Part shown: positions 1-30,659 of the stretch, piece by piece
Numbering within the stretch: the stretch's first letter is position 1
How the letters are laid out: the number at the start of each line of letters is the position of its first letter
Assembly: GCA_023052935.1 (NCBI GenBank)
Contig: CM041298.1
Coordinates: 930,001 to 994,000 of the forward strand
DNA length: 64,000 bases
Source of the DNA: Piezodorus guildinii
Lineage: Eukaryota; Arthropoda; Insecta; Hemiptera; Pentatomidae
Direction of reading: 5' to 3'
Made by a program: the position numbers and the translations under genes
Notes under the pieces: model-generated
What the model was told of the DNA's origin: nothing
The model's database searches: none
What the model saw: the letters and a program-made list of their open reading frames with translations, nothing else

Positions 1-104
1 GGTGCTCGCCGTGGTAGTAAACGGTACCGCAGCACCAGGTATGAGGTTACTCCGCCAGGTACGGGGTAAACCCCCACCTACTATTTAACACAGTGGACTA
101 GTTA

Positions 105-425
105 AGAAGGAAATCACCCTGTGTGGTAGTAGCACGACAGTAGTGTTGGTTAGGAGAAAAGAAATCACCCTGCGTGATAGTAGCACGACAGTAGTGTTGG
201 TTAGGAGGAAAGAATTCACCCTGTGTGGTAGTAGCACGACAGTAGTGTTGGTTAGGAGGAAAGAATTCACCCTGCGTGGTAGTAGCACGACAGTAGTGTT
301 GGTTAGGAGGAAAGAATTCACCCTGCGTGGTAGTAGCACGACAGTAGTGTTGGTTAGGAGGAAAGAATTCACCCTGCGTGGTAGTAGCACGACAGTAGTG
401 TTGGTTAGGAGGAGAGAGGTACATG
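105..425. repeat. 51-bp minisatellite, about six copies
   Basis: The core AGCACGACAGTAGTGTTGGT begins at 131, 182, 233, 284, 335 and 386, an exact 51-bp period. Because 51 is a multiple of three, the array leaves several long frames open on both strands; they look like repetitive 17-residue peptides but are products of the repeat. Inner units are nearly identical and contain GAATTC; the outer units differ by a few bases. Nothing was recognised in bases 1-104. Confidence 0.93.
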
Positions 426-968
426 AAGGAAGTTAAAAGAACATAGACCACATAGTGTTACAAAGGCAGAGTTAATCTGACCTAGGGAGATAATACCAGT
501 CAGGATATCTGAATAGCTGAGCTATGCTACCAGACTAGCGTTTACTCCCTAGATCAAATTACCTTGACAGGTTTATTAATTCTTATAAATCAGTTACATG
601 AACACAGATATTTACAATGGTGTTAATGAGTAACCATATACAATATTATTGAATTATATGTCTTCATATATTGGAGCGGTAACCAATATGGCCGCCTAGC
701 GCTATCTGTGAGCAAGCGTGTGAAGCATCCGCCACAACAGTATGTACCCAAAAAGGGAGGAAAACCTAGCTGAGCATAATATCAGCCTAAACACCCCCTT
801 GCACGGCCATTGGCCAAGAAACATGAGTTTCTACATGTTCTGCACCTAAGATGCACAACCATGGATTGTAGATATTCAGGGTTTTTTTTTTACTCTCATA
901 TCTTAAAATATTACTAATGTAAATTATTACTTTTTCACTTATATATTGTTTTTTTCTATGCCCATCAG
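426..968. other. Intronic sequence before the first visible Gq exon
   Basis: No gene or clear repeat was recognised. The stretch ends in a pyrimidine-rich tract and the CAG acceptor at 966-968, so at least its right part is intron of the G-alpha gene. Confidence 0.5.
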
Positions 969-21035
<20,067 letters not shown>

Positions 21036-21212
21036 GTGCCACAAATTGCGAATTATATGTGATTCATAATATTGTTTTATTTAATTGTTTATTATTTTAG
21101 CCTTCATAGGATTATTGATTATTCTATTGGCTTATTTTGTTATATATTCATTATTTTTATGAATTAATTTGTAAACAAAATCATCAATGTATATGAATAT
21201 ATTTTGAATTTT

Positions 21213-21218
21213 AATAAA
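21213..21218 (+). promoter_or_regulatory. Candidate poly(A) signal AATAAA
   Basis: AATAAA lies 178 bp after the G-alpha-q stop. AT-rich context makes chance matches common. Confidence 0.35.
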
Positions 21219-21279
21219 AGTTTGTTACCTAAGTTTAACTTTGATCATTTTTCATCCTTAATCTTTCTTCCAAATCATA

Positions 21280-21500
21280 AAAAAAATCTGGTGCGCGCAA
21301 CACACGACTTTCACTTACCTCCATTATTTATATCAATACACGAATTTTTAAACAAATTTATGAACACAAATAAATTGTTAAAGAATTAATTAAATTGAAT
21401 TTCTGTAGAAACATGTGTTTTATCAAATTTCTATTATATTATTATCTACAACAATCAGTTAGTTTTATCGGCTTTTCATTACTTTCTGTTAACTTTTAAA
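21280..21500 (+). mobile_element. RepA 5' fragment
   Basis: Begins AATCTGGTGCGCGCAACACA, CGACTTTCACTTACCTCC and runs through GTAGAAACATGTGTTTTAT to the GGCTTTTCATTA block, then stops. Confidence 0.7.
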
Positions 21501-22039
21501 ATGGAACTGTCTTACTTATGTCAAACTTTACTTGAAGTATAAATATAGGAAAGTCTACTGGTCAAAAATTGATTTATTAATTTTTAACCTAATGATAATT
21601 TCTAGCCTCTCCTTTTCTTCTTATTTTTGTGGTATTCTCATATGCTGAATAAAAGAGTTTGTGTTGCAGTTAATGAATAATTAAGAAAAAAAAATTATAA
21701 TTCAGCGACTGCCAATAGAAGTTAAAACTTGTTTTAAATTCTCGATTTGCGCTGGAATTTTGTTGGAAAGAAGAACGTTCGTTAAAGTAGATTATGTTGA
21801 GAATACATGTTTTGTTTTTTTATTATTGTTTCACTTAATTGTAAAACGTCAACACCCGGTAGAGATATATCATCTTGAAGTATATCATCGTAATCTGAAT
21901 GTGAGTGTAGGCTGTATGAGTTGGTGGTACACATAGCAAATTTCTTTTTTATAGATCTGCCATTTGTATCAAGGAAATTTAGACATTTCTGAACAAGCTT
22001 TATAGTTGTTTCACAGAGATAATCTCAGTTTATCTCCCA
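21501..22039. other. AT-rich, nothing recognised
   Basis: No gene or repeat family seen. Confidence 0.35.
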
Positions 22040-22220
22040 AGTAAACAAAACACATATTGTAATATACCCATTTTTTATAATTATAGTATTTATTTATTTA
22101 TTATTTGATTATTGTGTTAGGCTGGCTAACTATAGGATAAAAGTGAAATTTAAATAACAGCTCCTGTTTGGTTGTTTGTTTACAAACATAGCATCCATTT
22201 TGGATCCTAAGAAAAAAGGT
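22040..22220 (-). repeat. RepD copy
   Basis: Reverse complement of 28203-28370: ATATTGTAATATACCCATTT, GGCTGGCTAACTAT, TTTACAAACATAGCATCCAT. No coding frame. Confidence 0.65.
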
Positions 22221-22234
22221 CACTGGCAGGTAGT

Positions 22235-23415
22235 ACCTTAAAGTACCTTTCATTTTGTTGATTCTATAAAAATAATTATATTATCTTGTTACCATTGATG
22301 AAAAACAGGTAAATATATAAATTGAATAAATTCAATACCCAACTAATGGAGAAAACAGAAAAAATATATTTTTATATGCAATTTTTCGTTTTTGAACATA
22401 AGAGCAGTAATATACATGTATGATATACCGTTGGAAAGCTAAAGATTTTAGAAAAAATATTATCTCATACACAAGCTTTTAGTTAATAGAGAGTGATGAA
22501 AAGAAGATAAAACTAACTGATTATTTTAGATAATAATATAATAGATTTTTTAATAGAACACATGTTTCAATAGAAATTCAATTTAATTAATTCTTTGAGA
22601 CCATATGGTGCTTGATAACTAAAAATAACCTATATTTTTTCCTCAAAAAGTTAATTTGAATTCTGTCAATTCTTTTGAATAAATTTCATTCTTTTGGTTG
22701 CAAATTGAAGACTGAAGGGGCCTGAGTCTCAATTGTAAATCAAAGGTGAGACCTACAGCTGAAATGCTCCCCACCTCAACGCAGTGTGTTGGGGGAAGTG
22801 GGGAAGGTGAATTAGGCTTAAATCACGATGAAACATTACGTAATGCCTGGGCCTTAGTTACTGGGAAGAAAAGTAACTTGCCAGCTGAATCCTGGGATCC
22901 ACTTGGGCAAAAAACAACAGTTGCAGGAAATGACATAGCCATCCCAGTAAGTAACACTTATGCTCCACTAGAAAATTTAATTGAAGTAGATCAGCCTACC
23001 GACAATAATAAACCCTCCAAAGACAAACCGCCTCCAATATACATCAACGGCATCCAAGACTACCAAGCTTTCGTCACATTTTTACAAAACAAATCGTCTC
23101 CAAATTCATTTTACCTTAAAACTAAACTGAAAGGGGTAACTGTTTACCCCTCTACCTCAGAAGTATACCGAAAATTAGTAAGCAGCCTTAAGAATTCAGA
23201 AGCTGATTTTCATACTTCCCAACTTCCTGAAGACAAAAACCACAGGATAGTCGTGAAAAACCTCCACCACACTACCCCTATTTTGGAAATAAAAAAAGAC
23301 ATAGAAAAATATGGTTATAATGTTGTAAACATCACTAGTGTTATTTCTAGGAGGTAACTCCATAAAATGGAGGTAAGTGAAAGTCGTGTGTTGCCCCGCA
23401 CCAGATTTTTTTAAA
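22235..23415 (-). mobile_element. RepA copy split by a LINE ORF1 segment
   Basis: 22235-22607 is the reversed RepA middle (TTGGAAAGCTAAAGATTTTA, AACTAACTGATTATTTTAGA), and 23365-23410 is its reversed 5' end (GGAGGTAAGTGAAAGTCGTG, GCACCAGATTTTTT). Between them lies 750 bp of Jockey-type LINE, replacing a short stretch of RepA. Confidence 0.72.
22746..23357 (+). pseudogene. Jockey-type LINE ORF1 (gag-like), truncated
   Basis: An open 203-residue frame. The N-terminal part is polar and unassigned; from about residue 95, PPPIYINGIQDYQAFVTFL, then LVSSLKNSEADFHTSQLPED and HRIVVKNLHHTTP, it follows the conserved order of the Jockey-family ORF1 domain that normally precedes CCHC zinc knuckles. No knuckles follow: the frame ends two residues after the LINE/RepA junction. 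ORF1 proteins bind LINE RNA. Cut off, so non-functional as a LINE, though the frame has no stop. Confidence 0.75.
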
Positions 23416-23453
23416 ATATAAATAGTGGATATAATTAGTTGACCGTTGAGAAT

Positions 23454-23719
23454 TACTGAAGGAATTAGTCCGGGTGGCGGTCATTAAATGAAACAACTGA
23501 ATAGTTTCAACTATTTTATTGTTTGCCAACGTTTCGACCCCCATTGTGGGTCATCATCAGGGCGTCTGGTAGGTGAGTGGAAACTGAGTTTCCACTCACC
23601 TACCAGACGCCCTGATGATGACCCACAATGGGGGTCGAAACGTTGGCAAACAATAAAATAGTTGAAACTATTCAGTTGTTTCATTTAATGACCGCCACCC
23701 GGACTAATTCCTTCAGTAA
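23454..23719. mobile_element. Perfect 265-bp palindrome (Penelope-type)
   Basis: The two arms of about 132 bp are exact reverse complements around the centre at 23586 (AAACTGAGTTT). Each arm carries TTCAGTTGTTTCATTTAATG, ACCGCCACCCGGACTAATTC and the core CCTGATGATGACCC..GGGTCGAAACG. The left flank has an extra TTAGTTGACCGTTGAGAA that the right flank lacks. Related palindrome at 58850-59119. Confidence 0.92.
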
Positions 23720-23726
23720 AATATAA

Positions 23727-24080
23727 ATAATTTGATTTTTACCAATTAGTGCCTTTAATTATGTATGACAATTTTTATTGAAATGATATTTTGACAAAAT
23801 AATTGTATATGAAAAATATTTAGCTTCATGTTCTATGTAAAATGATTTTTGGAAGGTTTAAAAAACAAGCACATTTCTTTTCTACCTCAATAGTACTGTA
23901 ATTCTTCAGGGTAATAATAAAAACAAAATAATAACAGATATGTTTTTCAATATTACTGTACAATTAAAGAGATCAACTCTACTTTCAGAATCCATTTTTT
24001 AATATTTTGTTTGTTGAATAAAAATAATTTATATTGTACCAATTAGTGCCTTTAATTATGTATGACAATTTTTATGATAT
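23727..24080 (+). repeat. Direct repeat of about 50 bp, 300 bp apart
   Basis: ACCAATTAGTGCCTTTAATT and ATGTATGACAATTTTTAT occur at about 23739 and again at 24038. No gene in 23727-24710, which is otherwise AT-rich. Confidence 0.75.
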
Positions 24081-24716
24081 TATGCCTATATGAAAAATAT
24101 TAGGAATATAATAATATTTTTGAAAATTGTACTGTATCATATAATATGTATTAAATAAATATTTTACTGCATGTGCTATGTAAATAGTGTTAAAATAAAT
24201 AACTTATCGATTTAAGTGACATGGCTAACTTTGCAAAGTTCCATCGAGTGACTGAATTTTGCTGGTTATTATTTATTGTTAATACCAACTTATGAAAATA
24301 AAAATAATAATTATGAAATGTTGTGTTCAATTATATTTTTTTGTTTGATATAATTACAATTTGATTAAGAAATGTAATTTAAGTATCAAATGGCAAGTTT
24401 AAAAGTTATTTTATGAATCTTATTAAGACTCTGTATCTTTCTTTCCACCTGTTAATTCTAAACATCTGTTACTTTTTTATTTATTTTTTTGTAATTGTGG
24501 TTATCATTGTACATCATTTTATTTGTTGTTAATATAGTTTTACTTTATTACTAGTCGAAAAGAGATTATTGAACCCTTTCTCAAGATTGAATTAAAAAAA
24601 AAAAAAATCTCAAAAACAGAATTATGAGCTATTTTGATAAGTTTTTTTCTTAGAATTCTTTGTTTCATTGATGATAATGAAACTGGAAAAAACGTGTAGT
24701 GTGAAGTATTTAGAAA

Positions 24717-24869
24717 ATGAGTAAATCTTGGCGAAGAACGCTGAGTGCAAGAAGGCATGCCATTGCGGAAAGTGACAGTTCAACAGAAGGGTGCAAGGAA
24801 ACGTTATTAACCAAAAGTTTCTCCAATCCTGATTCTACTACGTTTTGCTCTAACTGCTGTACGTGCAAG
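24717..24869 (+). CDS. Candidate first coding exon, cysteine-rich end
   Basis: ATG at 24717 opens a 51-codon frame (MSKSWRRTLSARRHAIAESD start, FCSNCCTCK end) that runs into a plausible donor, AAG/GTAGAT, at 24870 and leaves in phase 0. Its balanced codon use stands out from the AT-rich surroundings. The start is rich in Ser, Arg and Ala; the end has four closely spaced cysteines. No function recognised. The next exon in phase on this strand is 49703-49915, so this may be the start of that gene across a 24.8-kb intron, but exons could be missing or the frame could be chance. Confidence 0.4.
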
Positions 24870-24899
24870 GTAGATTTATTAGTTTTATTCATTAAATAG

Positions 24900-25285
24900 A
24901 TACAGGCAACCTCTTTCCGATATGGGGATGGTAGTGCTGTTAATTAAAAAATAAATAAATATTGTAATTGACAAAAACAACTCCATTAAACAATAGCCCA
25001 TTAGATTTATTTATAGGAGATATTAAAGGCAGTGCTATACGATGATAGAGAGAGGCAAGTGAAGTAAGTGAAAGCACTAGTATGATAATAGCATGGGGTG
25101 GGATGATTGTTTTTAATAAAGAAAAATAATAACATCAAATATTACCTCTAAAAAAATCCTATCTAATTAAATATTAATTTAAAATACGTATATTTTAAGG
25201 GATAAAGGATGGGATATATGAAATAAAGGGAAATAATTGCAACTATGAAAGTTTGAGTTTTCTACAGAAATATACATCTGACTTA
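24900..25285. other. AT-rich, nothing recognised
   Basis: No gene or repeat family seen. Confidence 0.35.
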
Positions 25286-25289
25286 ATAT

Positions 25290-26280
25290 ACAGGAGCCAT
25301 TAAGTCCTAATAACAAGTTCCGCAAAATGGTTTCTGTGTATGTACTTACTTAAAAACTTGAGTAAGAACCCACATACTGAAGTAAGTAGCTTGTAAAGAA
25401 AACATCTTATAAAACTGCAATTTCACATTTAAGACTTAATTATATTTCTGGAAAGTTTGAGCAACTATTTCACAAAAATCGACAAACCAGAAGTGCATTT
25501 TATATTATGCTCTTAGCTCCGTACTATGATATTCCAAATGATGCCTCTAAAAATTTGATTAACTTCACTAAATTTATGTGAAATTAATTGGACTTAAATA
25601 TCATGAAAGTTTTTTTCTTTCTGAAATAGTTCAAGAGGGCTTAGATAATGAATTTTTCATTTTTCATTCTCTGAAGTACTTTTAGTTTTGTGGATTTGTT
25701 GTTAGAAAATTTAAAAATTTTAAAAAACTAATTTTTATTTATTCGAATTATAATGTATTCTAACAGTTTTAAACATGAAAAACATTAGTTCGTTTTCTAA
25801 AATAGATAACAACTAAAAACAATAGTAAATATTAAAACCAAGATATGTGTGCAACCATATTTATATCATACTTATATTTAGCCATTATTTATCAATAAGA
25901 ACAAGATAATATAATGAAGTATACAAAATTAAAGGTACGTTAGAGGAAGAAAATTTAAAATATCGTCATTTTAGCCATGTCAGACTATTTCAATCAGAAT
26001 GAAATCTACATGGTATTGAAGCTCATTAAATTTTACATCCATTTAGTGAGTTTAATAGAAATCGTTAGTTGTTTTTGAGAATATCGTAAAAAGGTCCAAA
26101 ATGCATGGTATTAAGTGTCTCTTTTGGTAAGCTGATTTTGATGAAAAAATTTCTGTAACATCTCGGGTGTATAGTTGTCTTAAATATGAAATTTCAGTTT
26201 CACAGGACATTTTGTTTTTTCCCGGGAGTTACCTCACACACACACACACCTTTTTGCAGGGCTTTGTCATTTTGAATAAA
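25290..26280. mobile_element. Two RepA fragments, head to head
   Basis: 25290-25690 is a strongly diverged minus copy (GGCTTAGATAATG region, CTGAAGTACTTTTAG). 25900-26265 is a clearer plus copy (AAATTAAAGGTACGTTAGAG, GAAATCTACATGGTATT, CACACACACACACC). No gene. Confidence 0.6.
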
Positions 26281-26379
26281 AAATATAAACAGTTCTAAAT
26301 TGTTTTAGATTTCATTGCAAAAATTATGAAAGTTTTATTTGGGCCATATATATTTGGCCGTTTCACAAAAGAAGTCTTT

Positions 26380-26460
26380 GATACATTTCTTTATTTATTT
26401 AATTTTAGATATCACAACGTTTCAGCCTCAAGGCCATTTTCAAGCATCTGTAAACAATTA
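26380..26460 (-). mobile_element. Penelope-type terminal motif, single arm
   Basis: Reversed it reads TGAAAATGGCCTTGAGG and CTGAAACGTTGTGA, the family hairpin and GAAACGTTG. The 61-residue frame across it (26326-26511) is not a gene. Confidence 0.5.
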
Positions 26461-26704
26461 AAATTTTTTTATGACATTTATACACTTTTTTCATCTAATA
26501 TCAATGTTTAAATAATTTTTTTTAAGAAATGCGTTACCATATCAAAGACTTTTTTTGATTCTGAATATTATAAAACAGAATAAATATGTCATGAATTTAA
26601 CTTAATAATTGCTTATGATGATTTAAAAACCTACTGGGAGATCAATCATTAAAAATTGCCCGTAATTAGTTTTAGTATTTATAGATTAGTTTTAGAATTT
26701 GCCA

Positions 26705-27015
26705 TAAGAGGCCGCCAGCACCAAGCGAAGTTGTGCAGCATTAGCCGTCAAATTCTAGCAAGAAAATTTTATTTTGTATTAGGAGAGTGAAACATTACAG
26801 GAGCTCAACTGAAGAAGCAGAATGAGTGCTGCTATCTCACGGGTACCTCTAGAACTAGTGTAGTTTTAAACCACTGCTACTAGATAGCAGCACTGCATTT
26901 CTCCCTACTGACCAGTTGAGCTCCTGTTACCTCCTATTCTCCTAATCCAAAATAAAATTTTCTTGCTAGAATTCGCTATCTAATGCTTGTTTGGATGGTG
27001 CTGGCCTCTAGTGGC
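26705..27015. mobile_element. Foldback MITE
   Basis: Arms contain TCTAGCAAGAAAATTTTATT, TTAGGAGA and AGGAGCTCAACTG at 26754-26815 and their complements at 26914-26976; outer ends GCCAGCACCA (26714) and TGGTGCTGGC (26996) pair too. The centre is about 100 bp. No coding frame; family unknown. Confidence 0.8.
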
Positions 27016-27500
27016 ACTTAATAGAACTATTTTATGTTTTATTGCCCAAGTGCACTTATCTACAAAGACTATTATTTAAAGAATACCTTAAATTCACAAA
27101 TGTTAAACAACAAAATATTGCCACCTACAATATATTCTGATTTGACTTTAACAAGGATGAAACGATTGAATATAATATGAGTTTCAATTAATTTTAGAAG
27201 TTTATTATAATTTGTGCACTGTGATGTGAATTAGTTTTACTATGAAAGATTCAAGAACTTTTACAAAGGTTAAGAGAAAAATACTTTTAATGTTTTTTAG
27301 AAGAATGTTTGCTCTACGTGAGTTAGTTATAAATGAAAATAAGGTTATTTTTTTGGGGCTCAACAAAAATTATTTGTTACCAAGGATTTTCCATAGAAAA
27401 CTCAAATTTTATAGGCAAATACTGATTTTTCTTTTAAAAATATTTTTTTAATGTTATTTATTTATTTTTTCTTGGCATTGGAGCTCTCCATACAGCCAGG
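27016..27500. other. AT-rich, nothing recognised
   Basis: The 69-residue frame at 27242-27451 is low complexity and has no recognisable domain. Confidence 0.35.
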
Positions 27501-27518
27501 ACCAGCACATCATTTTCT

Positions 27519-27802
27519 GGGATCACTTGTAGCTGGGTGGTTAGCGTAACAGCCTCCTATGCCAAAGGTTCAAACCCGCAGGTGGTCCTAGGATTTTTTA
27601 ATGGGAGTAAAAAATCCTTAGTTATGCCGTCCTTCGGAGGGGACGTTAAAAGGTGGTCCCGAGCCTGTGCGATGTCAGGTACTCGTTAAAGATCCCTATC
27701 CTAATAAAACCTGGATAGGCAAAATTTAGGACTCCCACTGTAGCATAGTCCGATTAGCCATAGTAGCATAAAGTGACGTTATATAAATAAACAAACAAAC
27801 AT
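27519..27802 (+). mobile_element. SINE-A copy, full length
   Basis: Head GGGATCACTTGTAGCTGGGT, box B GGTTCAAACCCGC, body AGTAAAAAATCCTTAGTTAT and CTGGATAGGCAAAATTTAGG, tail ATAAATAAACAAACAAAC. The flanking CATCATTTTCT (27508 and 27800) suggests a target duplication. Confidence 0.88.
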
Positions 27803-27959
27803 CATTTTCTAAATATTTGCAGGAAGAGTAGCAATCAGGATTTTTTACTTGTTCCTATATTATAATATGCTTATTTTATAAAAATTATTCTTTTAAGAAA
27901 AAAATTAATTTAAACATTATTTACTTAACTAACATTATAACATTATTATTATAACTCAT

Positions 27960-28375
27960 TTTACTCTCAGGGTATGGTATGGGTTCTTGACAATCAGGCA
28001 CACAATCTTTTATATAACTTTTTTAATCATAATAATAACTTACAAAGTAACACTAACAATATGCAGGCTAACCAAGATCCCTCTGCATATTCTGCTCCAC
28101 ACTCTCCAAGTTCCCAGTGAAAAACTAACAATAACCAGGTATAAAGATACCTACCCTTTTTTACCTATCTCTTACCTGGTAGGTACCTGCCAGCACCCTT
28201 TTTTACTTAGCATCCATTTTGGATGCTATGTTTGTAAACATACAATCAATCAAATTGGAGCTGTTAATTTTTATTTTTATTCTATTTTATATTCTAATTG
28301 TTAGCCTGCCTCAATAATAAATAAATAACTACAATAATTATTAAAAAAAAAATGGGTATATTACAATATATATTT
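27960..28375 (+). repeat. RepD copy, longest
   Basis: From TTTTACTCTCAGGG to AATGGGTATATTACAATATA. Parts recur at 7641-7990 and reversed at 22040-22220. Contains GCATCCATTTTGGATGCTAT, a short palindrome. Not coding. Confidence 0.6.
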
Positions 28376-28434
28376 CTTTTTTGCGTTTAGGAACTGTGTC
28401 ACCCTTACGATTTCATCAGATTTTCTTGTAGGCA

Positions 28435-28600
28435 GTAAATTTCCATACCTATTTAATTTTTTGTAGGTATTTAAAAAATCCAGAAATTTCTTTCTTTCGT
28501 TCTTATAAGCTCGGCACTCCAGATGTGCTGCAGAGTCTCATTCTTATCATATTTGTCACACTTGGAGGAGGTAAGGACCCTGATGCGTTGCAGGTAGGGA
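28435..28600 (-). pseudogene. LINE C-terminal fragment
   Basis: The minus strand reads YLQRIRVLTSSKCDKYD, then ETLQHIWSAELIRTKERNF, similar in pattern to the cysteine/histidine tail of RNase H-bearing LINEs. Short and tentative. Confidence 0.4.
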
Positions 28601-28609
28601 TTGCAATCC

Positions 28610-29030
28610 AGAAAAACGGTTCTGGTAATCCGGCGGATACGGCATCATCAAACGTTTACCGGATCCGGTGACTGGATCGGATTATAGCAATTTTTGGAAA
28701 AAAAATAGGGTAGTTTAATAATTAGGTACCTTAAATGAGTTACATTCGGAGTGTATGTGTGGTGGTGGGTGGGTCATTCGATGCCAAATTGTATCAGTTC
28801 AGTTCAGTATTATTCGTTTGCCTCGGAACATACATTATTTTCTTGGATATACACGAGTTATAGCATCTTATAAGTTGGCTGTATAGGCGGTTTGCAGAAA
28901 AGATCGACCCTGTTAACTTCTGCAACAACCTTAAAATTTGTTTTAGAGAAATTGCTCACTCATGACACGTTTTAAGTACTGAATTATATGAAGCACTGCG
29001 TAAAAATCTATAGAATTTGAAGTTACGTTA
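28610..29030. other. Nothing recognised
   Basis: No gene or known repeat seen. Confidence 0.3.
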
Positions 29031-29034
29031 CTTT

Positions 29035-29331
29035 TCACGTCTTCCTAGATTTTAAATTAGGTTGAGCGATAGAGGGGTATGCTGGGCATGATGTGAAGAA
29101 ATGGTGAATATTGTCCGCTTCTTTGCTATTGCAGACGGTGCAGTTTTCTATTGGATTGAATCTATGCGTTATGGTTTTCATAGTGATTTGCTGGAATTTA
29201 TTGTTAACAGTCCAGATTTGAGCCATAAGTTTTTTATGTGTAAAGGGCAGGTCGGTTGTGAGGTAGGTTTGAGTTATTTGGGTTCCATTAAAGATTTCTT
29301 TATAATTCGGACAGTAATTTGACATTTCCAT
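29035..29331 (-). pseudogene. LINE reverse transcriptase ORF C-terminal end
   Basis: A 98-residue frame. Its end has CTVCNSKEADNIHHFFTSC, a C-x2-C...H-x4-C finger that closes the pol ORF of many non-LTR retrotransposons; the preceding segment (LPFTHKKLMAQIWTVNNKF) fits the linker. The upstream part of the ORF is absent, so this is a truncated copy. Confidence 0.65.
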
Positions 29332-29785
29332 TTTGGTTCAATCAGACATTTTTAAGAAATTTTTTATGCTTTTAAATTGGAGTTTTAATTATATTTTTCC
29401 TCTCTTTTGAATCCTTACAATTTATAATGGTGTCTTTTTCGTCACATGTGCTGATTAATTGTCTCAGTTGTAGTGAAATTTGATTTGTAGCTCAACTTCT
29501 TTTGCTTGAATTTGAGGTTTTTCAAGGGCTCCTTCAAATGCTATTTTGTTTTTTCAGGAAGGAATTAGTCCGGGTGGCGGTCATTGAATGAAACAATCGA
29601 ATAGTTTTAACTATTTATTGTCTGACAACGTTTCCACCCCCATTGGGGATCGTAATCAGGGCTAAAAAGATACAAAAGGGATACAATGAGTGTATAGTAA
29701 CATATTTATATGTGATAGAACAATTAAAGAGAATACAGAAAAAAAGGGGGTATATATGAATTATTAAAAATTACAATAACATTTG

Positions 29786-30041
29786 TTTGTTTGTTTATTT
29801 ATTTTAACGTCACTTTATGCTACTATGGCTAATCGGAGGATGCTACAGTGGGAGTCCTAAATTTTGCCTATCCAGGTTTTATTAGGATAGGGATCTTTAA
29901 TGAGTACCTGACATCACACTCGGGACCACCTTTTAACGTCCCCTCCGAAGGACGGTATAACTTAGGACCACCTACGGGTTTGAACCCGTGACCTTTGGCA
30001 TAGGAGGCTGTTATGCTAGCCACCCAGCTACAAGTGATCCC
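29786..30041 (-). mobile_element. SINE-A copy
   Basis: Reversed SINE-A with head, box B GGTTCAAACCCGT and AAACAAACAAAC tail. Internally deleted by about 35 bp relative to other copies. It faces the next copy head to head, 30 bp away. Confidence 0.85.
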
Positions 30042-30070
30042 GGGTATACAATAACATTTAAAACAATATT

Positions 30071-30368
30071 TGGGATCACTTGTAGCTGGGTGGTTAGTGT
30101 AACAGCCTCCTATGCAAATGGTCACGGGTTCAAACCCGCAGGTGGTCCTAGGATTTTTTAATGGGAGTAAAAAATCCTTAGTTACGCCGTCCTTCGGATG
30201 GGACGTTAAAAGGTGGTCCCGAGCCTGTGCGATGTCAGGTACTCGTTAAAGATCCCTATCCTAATAAAACCTGGATAGGCAAAATTTAGGACTCCCACTG
30301 TAGCATCGTCCGATTAACCATAGTAGCATAAAGTGACGTTAAATAAATAAACAAATAAACAAACAAAA
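30071..30368 (+). mobile_element. SINE-A copy, full length
   Basis: GGGATCACTTGTAGCTGGGT head, GGTTCAAACCCGC box B, AAATAAATAAACAAATAAAC tail. Near identical to 27519-27802. Confidence 0.88.
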
Positions 30369-30659
30369 CAATATTTTGTATACTAAAGAGTTATAAGATG
30401 TCAATATGTAAAACAGAAATAGAAATAGATTGGTAAAATCGAATAATTAAATTACAATGATCTTAGTATACAAATGAGAGGGCTTTAATGAACAATTATT
30501 TAATAAATAGAGAATAGATAGTTACAACTATTTAGTTGTTTCATTCACTGACTGCCACCCAGACTAATTCCTTCTAGTAATTCTTAACGGTCAACTAATT
30601 ATATCCTTAATTTTCTTTTTGCAGTTATTATGATATCCTCATACTATTTGTTTTCGAAC

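Larger units (their letters stand above)
29557..30605. mobile_element. Penelope-type foldback element with two nested SINEs
   Basis: The left end GGAAGGAATTAGTCCGGGTG faces the right end CACCCAGACTAATTCCTTCT at about 30550. The core at 29620-29665 reads reversed CTGATTACGATCCCC..GGAAACGTTG. The outer right flank TTCTTAACGGTCAACTAATT is the family's extension. The interior is AT-rich; SINE-A copies sit at 29786-30041 and 30071-30368. Confidence 0.75.

Noticed and set aside
85..451. Overlapping open frames on both strands with 17-residue peptide repeats
   Set aside because: They follow from a 51-bp tandem repeat without stops; no start context, no composition typical of genes.
23560..23640. 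A canonical hammerhead ribozyme formed between the two palindrome arms
   Set aside because: The apparent stem III is only the arm complement of GAAACGTTGGC; stem I cannot form in the required place without a 27-base insertion. Kept only as a hammerhead-like motif.
29868..30125. Cysteine-containing frame that could look like a small secreted protein
   Set aside because: It lies wholly in two opposed SINE-A copies; similar frames occur in other SINE-A copies (51607-51897, 60477-60680).
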